64,000 nt of DNA from Xanthomonas sp. Leaf131 (GTDB lineage: Bacteria > Pseudomonadota > Gammaproteobacteria > Xanthomonadales > Xanthomonadaceae): assembly GCF_001423495.1 (NCBI RefSeq), contig NZ_LMOG01000018.1, forward strand, positions 440,125 through 504,124, in the 5' to 3' direction. The first letter of the stretch is position 1; the number at the start of each line of letters is the position of its first letter. Below are positions 55,206 to 63,515 of this stretch, in pieces. The notes under the pieces were generated by a model that saw nothing but the letters and a program-made list of their open reading frames with translations, made no database searches and was not told the origin of the DNA. A program made the translations under genes and the position numbers.

Positions 55206-55374
55206 TGTCTGTCGCATCATGCGCTAGCTCGCGCCGCGACACGTTGCTGCAGCACCACCACGCCATGCGCGGATGGGCGACGCCATAGCGCCGGTGCGCT
55301 GCTGATATAGTGCGGCGAGCGCGGTGGGCACGCCCCCGTCATCGATATATCGTCACCAATTACAGGGAGTTGTC

Positions 55375-56526
55375 ATGGGTCTTTTGCAGGCGGTAGCAGG
55401 TGCAGTCGGCGGTGTGTTGGCCGACCAGTGGAAGGACTTCTACACCGTGCCGGCTGGCCTGCCATCCACCGCTGCGCTGTTCGCTGCGGTGCCCAGTGGA
55501 GGCAACGCCGGGCGCGGCGCTAACACCAGTGCGTCATCGAACATCATCAGCAACGGCTCGAAGATCGTCGTTCCCGAGGGTTACGGACTGCTGTTGTTGC
55601 AGGACGGTGCGATCACCGGGTTTGTCGCCGAGCCGGGTGGTTACGAGTGGCGCTCCGACGATGTGAACGCGCAGTCGATCTTTGCTGGCGATGGCCTGGT
55701 CACGCCGCTGATCCGGCAGAGCTGGGAGCGCTTCAAGTTCGGTGGTCAGCCGGGCGCGCAACAGGCCGCGTTCTTCGTGTCGCTGAAGGAGCTGCCCGAC
55801 AACCGATTCGGCACGCAGTCGGAGATCTATTGGGACGATGGCTTTCTTGGAACGCAAGTCGGCGCGATCACGCGTGGCTCGTATACGTTGAAAATTGTCG
55901 ACCCCATTTTGTTCGTGAAGAACTTCGTGCCTGCGCGCTACTTGCAGCCGGGTCAGGTGTTCGACTTCACCGATCTGGATAACGCTGCTGCCAGCCAGCT
56001 GTTCAACGAGGTGGTGAGTGCGCTTGCGCCGGCCTTCAGCCTGTATACGAACGATCCGGGCAAAGGCAACCGTATCGCGCGGCTGCAGCAGGATTCGCTC
56101 GGCTTTGCCAAGAGTCTGTCCGATGCGGTCGAGCAGGCGTATCAGTGGAACTCCGAGCGCGGTCTGGCGATCGTCAAGACCGCCATCGTGTCGATCGAAT
56201 ACGACGCCAACACACGGGAATTGCTCAAGACCGTGCAGCGCGCCGATGCACTGGCGGGCGCACGCGGCAACTCCAATTTGCAGGCGAGCGTGGCGCAAGG
56301 CATCCAGTCGGCCGGCGAGCACGGCGGCGCTGCGGGATTGGTGGGTGTGGGCATGGCGACCGGCATGGTGGGTGGCGTTGGCGGTCTGCAACAGCCGGTC
56401 GCGCCCGCTGCACCTGCTGCCGACGATGCCGTCACCAAGTTGAAGAAGGCCAAGGAGATGCTGGACCTTGGGCTGATCACGCAGGACGACTACAACGCGG
56501 CAAAGGCCAAGGCATTGGGCCTGTAA
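55375..56526 (+). CDS. SPFH-domain protein with C-terminal SHOCT motif (YdjI-like)
   Basis: This 383-residue protein resembles the SPFH-type virion-core-protein family (B. subtilis YdjI). The N-terminal part holds GSKIVVPEGYGLLLLQDGAITGFVAEPGGYEW, a mid part predicts long helices (GFAKSLSDAVEQAYQWNSERGLAIVKTAIVSIEYDANTRELLKTVQRADALAGARG), and there is a Gly/Ala-rich linker. The C-terminal SHOCT-like helix pair reads VTKLKKAKEMLDLGLITQDDYNAAKAKALGL. The ribosome-binding site CAGGGAG precedes ATG 55375. It forms an operon with a zinc-ribbon protein and a small membrane protein. In B. subtilis relatives act in membrane-stress responses; here the role is unknown. Confidence 0.85.
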   Translation: MGLLQAVAGAVGGVLADQWKDFYTVPAGLPSTAALFAAVPSGGNAGRGANTSASSNIISNGSKIVVPEGYGLLLLQDGAITGFVAEPGGYEWRSDDVNAQSIFAGDGLVTPLIRQSWERFKFGGQPGAQQAAFFVSLKELPDNRFGTQSEIYWDDGFLGTQVGAITRGSYTLKIVDPILFVKNFVPARYLQPGQVFDFTDLDNAAASQLFNEVVSALAPAFSLYTNDPGKGNRIARLQQDSLGFAKSLSDAVEQAYQWNSERGLAIVKTAIVSIEYDANTRELLKTVQRADALAGARGNSNLQASVAQGIQSAGEHGGAAGLVGVGMATGMVGGVGGLQQPVAPAAPAADDAVTKLKKAKEMLDLGLITQDDYNAAKAKALGL

Positions 56527-56544
56527 GCGAGGCGCGCCGCCATC

Positions 56545-57891
56545 ATGTCCGACTCTCGCATCCCGCCGCCGTTGCCGGCGACCCCTCCCCCGTTGCCGCC
56601 GCTGCCCGCAGCGCCTGCGACCGGCCCCGGTTCGCCGCAGGACGTACCGCCGTTGCCGGGTAGTTTCAAGCGCGATCCGGACACCCTGCCCGCTTCGATT
56701 CGCAACGAGCTGCAGGCGCCCGACCCGCTGGCCATCGACACGGCCGCTGCCGAGCTCAAGGACGGCCTCAATCGTTGCCCGAAATGTGGCGCCAGCGATA
56801 TCCGGCCCAAGCTCGGCACCGATCTGCTGGTCTGCCAGTTTTGCCGTCATCAATGGCATGGCGCGCGGGTGGAAGAAGTCTTCGGATTCGGCGAAGGCAT
56901 CAGCGAACTACGCGGCACGGTCATCGCTTCGGGCGCGCAGGATATCGCTGCAGACGCCGCCAGCCTGATGAGTTTCAAGTGCAGCGGCTGCGGCGCCGAG
57001 GTGACCATCAATACGCAGAGCACGATGACGGCGCGGTGCCATTGGTGCCGGCATGTGTTCGGCGTCAACGAGCAGGTGGCCAATGGTGCGGTGCCCGACG
57101 CAGTGCTGCCCTTCCACATCAACAAAGACGATGCCGTAGCGCGTATCCGTCAGTTCGTGGACAAGCGGCGCCTGTTTGCGCTCAAGGCCTTCAAACAGCA
57201 GTTCACGCCGGAGAACGTGGTGGGTGTCTACCTGCCTTACATGATCGTGGACGGCAGCGCGAGCGCCAGCGTGAGCGGCACGGGCGAGATCAAGACGCGT
57301 GAGTACACGCAAGGCACCGAGAAGAACAAGCGCACCTATTACGACGCCGACGTGTACCAGGTGCAGCGGCAGGTGGAGTTCACGGTGGACGATCTGCCGC
57401 TGGAATCGTCCGCCGAGCGCGGCAACCTGGATAGCCGGGTCAACACCAACAACATCATCAACACGATCCTGCCGTTCGATACCAAGAATGCAGTGAAGTG
57501 GAACGCGTCGTACCTGGCGGGATTCACGTCTGAAAAGCGCGACCGCGATGTCGCGCAGCTGCGGCCACGGCTGGAAGATCAACTGTTGTCGATCGCCCGT
57601 GTGCAAGTGGAAAGCTCGGTGCGCCGCTACGACCGCGGCGTGCGTTGGGAGGTGGAGCGGCTGGATGTCCACGGTACGCGCTGGATGTCGATGTATCTGC
57701 CGGTGTGGCTGTACTCGTACCACCAGCCAGGCCGTAGCGGCGGCATGCTGCACTACATCGCGGTGAACGGCCGCACCGGCGAGACCATGGGCAGCGTGCC
57801 GGTGCAGCAGTGGAAACTGCTGCTGGCCGCACTCACCGCCGGCACCGTCATCGAAGCAATTGCATTGTGGATCGTGGCGGTGACTGCATGA
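56545..57891 (+). CDS. Zinc-ribbon (TFIIB-type) membrane protein
   Basis: This 448-residue protein has a Pro-rich N-terminus (about 1-45) and two zinc ribbons, CPKCGASD...CQFCRHQW (about 78-104) and CSGCGAEV...CHWCRHVF (about 150-172). A beta-rich middle with YLPYMIVDGSASASVSGTGEIK follows, and one C-terminal hydrophobic segment (about 425-446, LLLAALTAGTVIEAIALWIVAV). The layout resembles bacterial TFIIB-type zinc-ribbon proteins that sit beside SPFH/YdjI genes. The start lies 18 bases after the SPFH gene, and its stop overlaps the next gene as ATGA. Confidence 0.85.
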   Translation: MSDSRIPPPLPATPPPLPPLPAAPATGPGSPQDVPPLPGSFKRDPDTLPASIRNELQAPDPLAIDTAAAELKDGLNRCPKCGASDIRPKLGTDLLVCQFCRHQWHGARVEEVFGFGEGISELRGTVIASGAQDIAADAASLMSFKCSGCGAEVTINTQSTMTARCHWCRHVFGVNEQVANGAVPDAVLPFHINKDDAVARIRQFVDKRRLFALKAFKQQFTPENVVGVYLPYMIVDGSASASVSGTGEIKTREYTQGTEKNKRTYYDADVYQVQRQVEFTVDDLPLESSAERGNLDSRVNTNNIINTILPFDTKNAVKWNASYLAGFTSEKRDRDVAQLRPRLEDQLLSIARVQVESSVRRYDRGVRWEVERLDVHGTRWMSMYLPVWLYSYHQPGRSGGMLHYIAVNGRTGETMGSVPVQQWKLLLAALTAGTVIEAIALWIVAVTA

Positions 57892-58139
57892 GCGACAACA
57901 ACGGACTGTGGTTACTGCTGGCCGGCCCGGTCGGTGCGTCTGCGCTGTATTGGGTGCTGTATCAGTACTACCGCAATACCAATCAATCGCACGCCTTCGA
58001 ACGGGAAACGACGGTCGATGCCAAGCCGGTGACCGGCTCGGACCGCAAGGTCGATAGGATCATCGGCACGCAAGCCAAGCACATCGATGGCGACAACGTG
58101 TCTGCGTACCGAACGCGCGTACGCCGGGATGCCGATTGA
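57888..58139 (+). CDS. Small single-pass membrane protein of the SPFH operon
   Basis: This 83-residue protein has an N-terminal hydrophobic segment (about residues 6-27, LWLLLAGPVGASALYWVLYQYY) and a basic polar tail. Its ATG overlaps the stop of the zinc-ribbon gene (ATGA), so it is translationally coupled. No family was recognised beyond uncharacterised partners of this operon. Confidence 0.8.
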   Translation: MSDNNGLWLLLAGPVGASALYWVLYQYYRNTNQSHAFERETTVDAKPVTGSDRKVDRIIGTQAKHIDGDNVSAYRTRVRRDAD

Positions 58140-58155
58140 AGCGCCATCCAACGTT

Positions 58156-59199
58156 CTAACGCGGTGTGCCAACACCTAACTGCGCCCGCGCCACATCCAG
58201 GGTGCTCATGATCTGGACAACCTCGTCGAGTGGATGCAGGGGCGATTCCTTGCGCCCTTCGCCGATGTAGCGTGCGGCAGCGGTGGCTTGCCAGGACAGC
58301 CCGTCGTAGCCGTTGACGCCGGTCGGGTCTGCCCATAGCACCGGTTGGCTTGCGTAATCGTTGCCGACCAGATGCAATGTTGTGGGGTTATGGAACTCGC
58401 CAGCAAGGTCGACGCGGCCTTCGGTGCCTGTGACATAGGCGACCGAGCTGCTGCGGGCGACGATGGAGCTGATGAGAGTAGATTGCGCGACTCCTGCATG
58501 AGACAGCACCACGGTCGAAAATGCATCCACGCCGGTGTCGCTCAGCGTACCGGTTGCGGTGATGGCGGTGGGGGCGGCCAGGATCATCGACGAGAACTGC
58601 ACGGTATACACACCCAGGTCCAGCAGCGCCCCGCCACCGAGCTCCGGTCGGCGCTGCCGATGCATCGGATCATTGGGGCCGATCTGGCTCAGATCCGCAA
58701 AGACATGTCTGACCTCGCCGATCGCGCCATCGGCCAGCAGTTTGCGCAGCACCGAGGTGTGCGGCAGATACCGGCTCCACATCGCTTCCATCAGGAAAAG
58801 GCCGCGCGCGCGTGCTTCCTGCACAAGCATGCGTGCGTCGGCGGCGCAGGTGGTCATGGGTTTTTCGATCAACACATGTTTGCCGGCGCGCAGCGCCAAC
58901 AAGCCATGTTCCAGATGCTCGCTGTGGGGCGTGGCAACGTAGACGATGTCGATCTCGGGGTCGTCGACCAATGCCTGGTAGCTGTCGTACGCGCGCTCCA
59001 TCGCCCAGGTCTTTGCGAAGGTGTCGGCACGCGCACGATTGCGCGATGCCACCGCGAAAGGCCGTTGCCTGGTGTGACTGCGCAGTGCGCTGACGAATGC
59101 CGAAGCGATCAGCCCCGGACCCAAAATGCCCCATCGCAGCGATGGCTCGCCCTGCCCTGGCAAGAACAGATCGGGCTCGGGAAATGTCGTTGACGCCAT
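58156..59199 (-). CDS. Gfo/Idh/MocA-family oxidoreductase
   Basis: This 347-residue NAD(P)-dependent dehydrogenase has the Rossmann motif WGILGPGLIASAFV (about 23-36), the family's IVYVATPHSEHLEHGLLALRAGKHVLIEKPMTT (EKP motif, about 112) and GGALLDLGVYTVQFSSMIL in the C-terminal domain. It resembles trans-1,2-dihydrobenzene-1,2-diol dehydrogenase-like members. It is convergent with the SPFH operon. Substrate unknown. Confidence 0.92.
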   Translation of the reverse strand: MASTTFPEPDLFLPGQGEPSLRWGILGPGLIASAFVSALRSHTRQRPFAVASRNRARADTFAKTWAMERAYDSYQALVDDPEIDIVYVATPHSEHLEHGLLALRAGKHVLIEKPMTTCAADARMLVQEARARGLFLMEAMWSRYLPHTSVLRKLLADGAIGEVRHVFADLSQIGPNDPMHRQRRPELGGGALLDLGVYTVQFSSMILAAPTAITATGTLSDTGVDAFSTVVLSHAGVAQSTLISSIVARSSSVAYVTGTEGRVDLAGEFHNPTTLHLVGNDYASQPVLWADPTGVNGYDGLSWQATAAARYIGEGRKESPLHPLDEVVQIMSTLDVARAQLGVGTPR

Positions 59200-59268
59200 G
59201 AGGTGGCCTTCGCAGTTTCAGGTAGCTGCATGCTAGCAAACGGCGCATGTCCATCAGGGTGGCGAGGC

Positions 59269-59913
59269 TCAAACCAGATCGCGATAGTCCTGCAGGATCA
59301 CCATCACCAGTTGACTGCGCGAGCGCACATCCAGTTTGTTGAACAGTTGCTGGAACGTGGCCTTGATGGCGCTTTCGGAGCTGCCGAGTTGGCGGGCGAT
59401 CAACTTGTTGGATTGGCCCCGCAACAGGCCGCGCAGCACTTCGCGCTCGCGCTCGGTAAAGCTGGGGCGACTTTCCTGGGTGTCCTGGGCCACCAGCGAT
59501 TGCAGGTAGCGCTGGTCGATCAGCACACGCCCCATCGCAACCGCGTGGATGCTGTCGATCAGTTCGTCGGTGGAGACGTCCTTGCGGCAGATGCCGGATA
59601 CGCCGAGGCGTATCAACGCCAACGCATCGCGCTCGGGGAGCCCGGCAGTGACCACCAGGGTTGCCGGGCGCTTGGCCTGGTCGGCCTGCCGCCGCATGTA
59701 GTCCAGCGCGTTGTATTCGCCGATGTCGTAATCGAGGATGACCACATCCGGTGCCAGCGATGCGATCTGCACGATCGCCTGCGCCAGGTTGCCGGACTGC
59801 CCGACCACATCGAAGCGTGCGTCGGCGCCGAGCAGGCGCAGCAGGCCTTCGCGAAACAGCGTGTGGTCGTCGAGCAGATACAGACGCACCGGGTTACGCC
59901 GCGACTCATCCAT
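59269..59913 (-). CDS. LuxR-type response regulator
   Basis: This 214-residue protein has a receiver domain with the acidic pair in LLDDHTLFREGLL, phospho-acceptor Asp in VVILDYDIGEYNALD and Lys in GICRKDVS. A helix-turn-helix (FTEREREVLRGLLRGQSNKLIARQLGSSESAIKATFQQLFNKLDVRSRSQLVM) follows. The ATG at 59913 overlaps the histidine kinase stop by 8 bases (ATGGATGA), so it is the coupled partner of that kinase. The targets are unknown; bestrophin and stress-protein genes lie next to the pair, but divergently. Confidence 0.92.
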   Translation of the reverse strand: MDESRRNPVRLYLLDDHTLFREGLLRLLGADARFDVVGQSGNLAQAIVQIASLAPDVVILDYDIGEYNALDYMRRQADQAKRPATLVVTAGLPERDALALIRLGVSGICRKDVSTDELIDSIHAVAMGRVLIDQRYLQSLVAQDTQESRPSFTEREREVLRGLLRGQSNKLIARQLGSSESAIKATFQQLFNKLDVRSRSQLVMVILQDYRDLV

Positions 59914-61345
59914 CCAGCGTCTCCGCAAGCGATGCATGGGCGAGCGGCATGTGCAGCTCGAAGCAGGCGCCCTCGCCTCCCGGCGCATAACGCAGTGAGC
60001 CCTCCTGGTTGCTCATCAGGGCGCGCGAGATGTAGAGCCCCAACCCGGATCCATCGTTATCGCTGCGAAACGGCTGGAACAAGCGGCCGGGCTCGGCGAT
60101 GCCTGGGCCGGTATCACGCACGCTCAACACCGCACTGCCCTGCTCCACGCGGGCACTGACGATCAACTGCCGACGCGGCTGTGGCAACGGCTGCACCGCA
60201 CGCAGCGCGTTGCGCGCCAGGTTGAGCAGCACCTGCAACAGCGCATGACGGTCGCCGTGCACGGCCGGGAAGTCCGCCGGTATCTGGATGACCAGTTGGC
60301 CATCGATGTCGTCCCAGTCCGAGCGGATGATGACGTCCAACTCGCTGCACAAGGTCTGCAAGCGGGTCTCGTGCGCCGCATGCGGTGTCTGCCGGCGCAG
60401 GTTGAACGAGGCCAGTTCCATCAAGGCGGCCACCAGGCTTTGCAACGCGGCCAGGTCCGGGTCCTCGCGGATGGCCGGGTGGCGTGCAAGATTGGACGTC
60501 ACCACGCCAGCGGCCGAGCACAGGTTGCGAATCTCGTGCGAGACGGCGCCTGCGAGCAGCCGATTGTTCTTGAGCAGGTCGTCGAAGTGCGCCGATTCGC
60601 GCGCACGCACTTCTTCGCTGGTGTCGACCAGGATCGCAGCCAGATGGCGCTCCTCGCTGTCTTCGTAGACCGAGAACCAGGTGGTTGCAGGAAACGTGCT
60701 GCCGTCGTCGCGCCGGCCCCAGGTGCTGGCCGAGGTGCGCATGCCGTCGAGGTTGGCGCTCATGCTGAGCGCATCGTCGAGCAAGGGCAGGAAGTCGCGC
60801 ACGGCGCGCCCTTGCAGCCCGCCCTCCTCGGCCATGTCGAGAATTTCGTGGGCGGCGCGGTTTGCCGCCACGATACGGCCATCGCCGGCTACGGTGAGCA
60901 GCGCGGCGGGGCTGCTCTCGGCAAGCAGGCGCAGTTGCCGCTCCAGCCGCCGGCGCAGGCGTTGTTCGGCACGCAGCTGCACGTAGTGCGAGAGGATCAC
61001 CCGGCGGGTGCGGCTGATCTCGGCCACCAGCAGGCCGCAGCCGGCGTAGGCAATGGTGGCCATGAAGAAGCGCAAGGCCTGCTCGACCAGCGATTCTTCG
61101 GTGACGAACAGACCGCGTAGCGCCGCACAGGCGACGGCGGCAATGACGATGTTTCGCCGCGACAGCACGGTTGCGGCCAGCACCACCGGCAGGATGTACA
61201 GCAGCCCGAGCGATACGCCCAGGTGCGAATACCACTCGGCCAGGACCAGCAAGGCAAGCATGGCCAGCGACGCCCACAGCGTGGGGGCGCGATTGAGCCG
61301 GACCACCTGCCCGCGCCATTTGAACGGCAATCTCAGTCTGTCCAT
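59906..61345 (-). CDS. Membrane-bound sensor histidine kinase with PAS domain
   Basis: This 479-residue protein has four hydrophobic segments (about 20-115), a coiled linker ([17 protein letters not shown]), a PAS domain (about 140-245, ESSPAALLTVAGDGRIVAANRAAHEILDM), the H-box with His 270 (GAVSHEIRNLCSAAG), then N, G1 (VRDTGPGIAEPG) and G2 (DGSGLGLYISRAL) boxes of the ATPase. It probably senses a membrane or cytoplasmic redox-type signal, by inference from the PAS domain. It overlaps the response-regulator gene downstream and is divergent from the bestrophin-like gene. Confidence 0.93.
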   Translation of the reverse strand: MDRLRLPFKWRGQVVRLNRAPTLWASLAMLALLVLAEWYSHLGVSLGLLYILPVVLAATVLSRRNIVIAAVACAALRGLFVTEESLVEQALRFFMATIAYAGCGLLVAEISRTRRVILSHYVQLRAEQRLRRRLERQLRLLAESSPAALLTVAGDGRIVAANRAAHEILDMAEEGGLQGRAVRDFLPLLDDALSMSANLDGMRTSASTWGRRDDGSTFPATTWFSVYEDSEERHLAAILVDTSEEVRARESAHFDDLLKNNRLLAGAVSHEIRNLCSAAGVVTSNLARHPAIREDPDLAALQSLVAALMELASFNLRRQTPHAAHETRLQTLCSELDVIIRSDWDDIDGQLVIQIPADFPAVHGDRHALLQVLLNLARNALRAVQPLPQPRRQLIVSARVEQGSAVLSVRDTGPGIAEPGRLFQPFRSDNDGSGLGLYISRALMSNQEGSLRYAPGGEGACFELHMPLAHASLAETLDG

Positions 61346-61515
61346 TGCGTCACTACGTTCTCCGTTATCGAGCCGCTGTACCTATACAACAGCATTGCGG
61401 CGGCGCCCGCTTATTTCACCCTATCGAAAGATAGCTGGACGGCATCGTTGGACGGCGCAATGCCCGTCCAACGCTGGCGCAAGGATGGCAGACACATCCG
61501 TGGAGGCTGGGTGTA

Positions 61516-62454
61516 ATGGCGGCACCCACGTCGATGCTGCCTCTCATGATTCTTCGCGATACGTTTCCGCTGCGCCGTATCTGGCCAAAGACCTACAAGC
61601 GCTTGCTGGTGCTGTTGGCCTTCGATTGCGCGGTGGCCGCGCTCTACACATTTTTCGATTGGCACTGGCTGTCGATCGAAGCACTGCCGCTTGCGCAGCT
61701 GGGGTCGGCGCTGACGATCTTTCTGGCGTTCCGCGCCAATGCCGCGTACGGCCGTTGGTGGGAGGCGCGTCAGCTGTGGGGCTCGCTGGTGAACACCTCG
61801 CGTGCGATCGCCCGTCAGGCGCTGACCGCACTGGATGTGGATCCAGCCGATCCACAGCAGGTGACGCTGCGCGACGACATCGTGGTGCATCAGGTTGCAT
61901 TCGTTCATGCGCTGCGCTGCCATCTGCGCAAGCAGAATCCGTTTCCGGAACTGGCCGGGCTGCTGGGCGCGGAGCGCGCCGACGCACTCCGCGTCTATGC
62001 CAACATCCCCAACGCCTTGACCTTGCGTCTGGGGCAACAGCTGCAGCAGGCGCGTGCGCTGGGCATGCTCGACAGCCTGCGTTGGTCGTCGCTGGATGCC
62101 AACCTGACCACGCTTGCCAATATCCAGGGCGCCTGCGAGCGCATCAAGAACACGCCGCTGCCACGCCAGTTCTCGTCGCTGCCGCGCGCCCTGGTGAACC
62201 TGTATTGCTGGCTGGTGCCGCTTGGCCTGATCGCCGGCATGGGCCTGGCGATGCCGATCGCCTCGGTGCTGATCAGCTTCACGTTGATCGCGATCGACAG
62301 CGCCAGCAGCGCGATCGAGGACCCGTTCGAAAACACCGTGCACGACACCCCGATGACCGCGTTGTCGCGCGGGATCGAATTGACCTTGCGCGAAATGCTC
62401 GGCCAGCGCGTACCGCTGCGCGAAGTGCGCGCCATCGACGGTTTTATCTACTGA
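61516..62454 (+). CDS. Bestrophin-like membrane channel (UPF0187)
   Basis: This 312-residue inner-membrane protein belongs to the bacterial bestrophin family, which includes KpBest-type cation channels. Family features are the LGSALTIFLAFRANAAYGRWWEARQLWGSLVN block after the first helices (about 60-95), the FSSLPRALVNLYCWLVPLGL stretch and IDSASSAIEDPFENTVHDTPM near the C-terminus. The start ATG 61516 is accepted; M at 61546 is also possible. The universal stress protein gene follows 14 bases later. Confidence 0.9.
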   Translation: MAAPTSMLPLMILRDTFPLRRIWPKTYKRLLVLLAFDCAVAALYTFFDWHWLSIEALPLAQLGSALTIFLAFRANAAYGRWWEARQLWGSLVNTSRAIARQALTALDVDPADPQQVTLRDDIVVHQVAFVHALRCHLRKQNPFPELAGLLGAERADALRVYANIPNALTLRLGQQLQQARALGMLDSLRWSSLDANLTTLANIQGACERIKNTPLPRQFSSLPRALVNLYCWLVPLGLIAGMGLAMPIASVLISFTLIAIDSASSAIEDPFENTVHDTPMTALSRGIELTLREMLGQRVPLREVRAIDGFIY

Positions 62455-62468
62455 CCAGGGACACAGCC

Positions 62469-63407
62469 ATGCAGACCACGCCCACCCACTTGATCTTTGC
62501 CACCAACTTTTCCGAGACCTGCCATGCCGCGATTCCGACGGTGGCGCAATTGGTCGACCGCCTGCGTGCACGCCTGACCATCCTGCACGTGCATGCCAAG
62601 GGCAAGCGTGCGCAGGCGCAACAATCGCTGGACTCGTTCTTCGCCGAAGCATCCAACTACCCCAGCTGCGAACGTTCGCTGAGCAGCGGCCCGGCCGCCG
62701 CCGGCATCGTCTCGTTCTGCCGCAGCCGCAACGATGCGCTGCTGATCATGCCGCCTTCCGAACGCACCGGCCTGCCGCGTCCATTGCATGTCTCCCTGCG
62801 TGCGCGGGTGCTGCAGCGTGTGGCCACACCCATGCTGACCCTGCCCTATGCCGAGGCGTTGCCGCGCGATGGCGCCGTGGGCGGTCATGTCGCGTGCTGG
62901 ATCACCGGCCGCGAAACCAGCCTGGATTCCTTGCGCGATGCGGCGGCGCTGGCCCGTCGGCGCGGCGCCGACCTGCATCTGCTGCATGTGATGCCAGACA
63001 TCAGCGAAGGCTTGCTGATGGACAGCCTGTTCAACGACCAACCCTTGACCGAATCGGCAGCCAGCCATTGGCTGAGCGAGCTTGCCGCGCAGTTGCAGGA
63101 CGACGACTTATGCGTGCGCATCCACGTGGCAGTGGGCAACCCGCGGCGCGAAATCGCCGGCTTGCTCAAACGCGCGCGCGCCGATGTGCTGGTGGTCGAA
63201 CACGACGCCGTGGTGCGCCGGGGCGTCTGGCGCTCCTCGCTGCATACCGCATTGGCGAAGACACCATGCGTGTTGATCTGCCTGCCACCTGGCCGGCTGC
63301 GTGCTCCGGCATTGCGGGTCAACGTGGGGCCATCGCTTGAGGGCCGCGAGACGGGGCTGGCCAGCCGGCTGCTTGCGCGCGTGCAACGTGCCCAGTTGCA
63401 TGGTTGA
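62469..63407 (+). CDS. Tandem universal stress protein
   Basis: This 312-residue cytoplasmic protein has two UspA-like halves. The first starts THLIFATNFSETCHAAIPTVAQLV and includes LTILHVHAKG; the second contains GADLHLLHVMPD, VHVAVGNPRREIAGLLKRARADVLVVEHDA and LAKTPCVLICL. The usual ATP-binding G-x2-G-x9-G-(S/T) pattern is not clear in either half. It is probably co-transcribed with the bestrophin-like gene, 14 bases upstream. Confidence 0.85.
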   Translation: MQTTPTHLIFATNFSETCHAAIPTVAQLVDRLRARLTILHVHAKGKRAQAQQSLDSFFAEASNYPSCERSLSSGPAAAGIVSFCRSRNDALLIMPPSERTGLPRPLHVSLRARVLQRVATPMLTLPYAEALPRDGAVGGHVACWITGRETSLDSLRDAAALARRRGADLHLLHVMPDISEGLLMDSLFNDQPLTESAASHWLSELAAQLQDDDLCVRIHVAVGNPRREIAGLLKRARADVLVVEHDAVVRRGVWRSSLHTALAKTPCVLICLPPGRLRAPALRVNVGPSLEGRETGLASRLLARVQRAQLHG

Positions 63408-63487
63408 GGTCAGTGTGAATCTGCCTCGCTGCTAGATTTGAATTTAGACACAAACCGTGGTTAGCACGTTGGTCTAACGTCGGTGTG

Positions 63488-63509
63488 CACTGCACATATC
63501 CGTGCAGTG
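63488..63509. terminator. Hairpin between convergent stress-protein and efflux genes
   Basis: The perfect 8-base stem CACTGCAC / GTGCAGTG has the loop ATATCC, in the 108-base gap between the two convergent genes. It has no T tract on either side, so its role as terminator is a guess. Confidence 0.4.
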
Positions 63510-63515
63510 TCACCA

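Noticed and set aside
55534..56859. Long minus-strand frame opposite the SPFH gene
   Set aside because: Antisense shadow; no domain, and it crosses the SPFH and zinc-ribbon gene junction.
61053..62468. Long open frame leading into the universal stress protein
   Set aside because: It crosses the opposite strand of the kinase and the bestrophin gene out of frame. The ATG at 62469 fits the Usp start.
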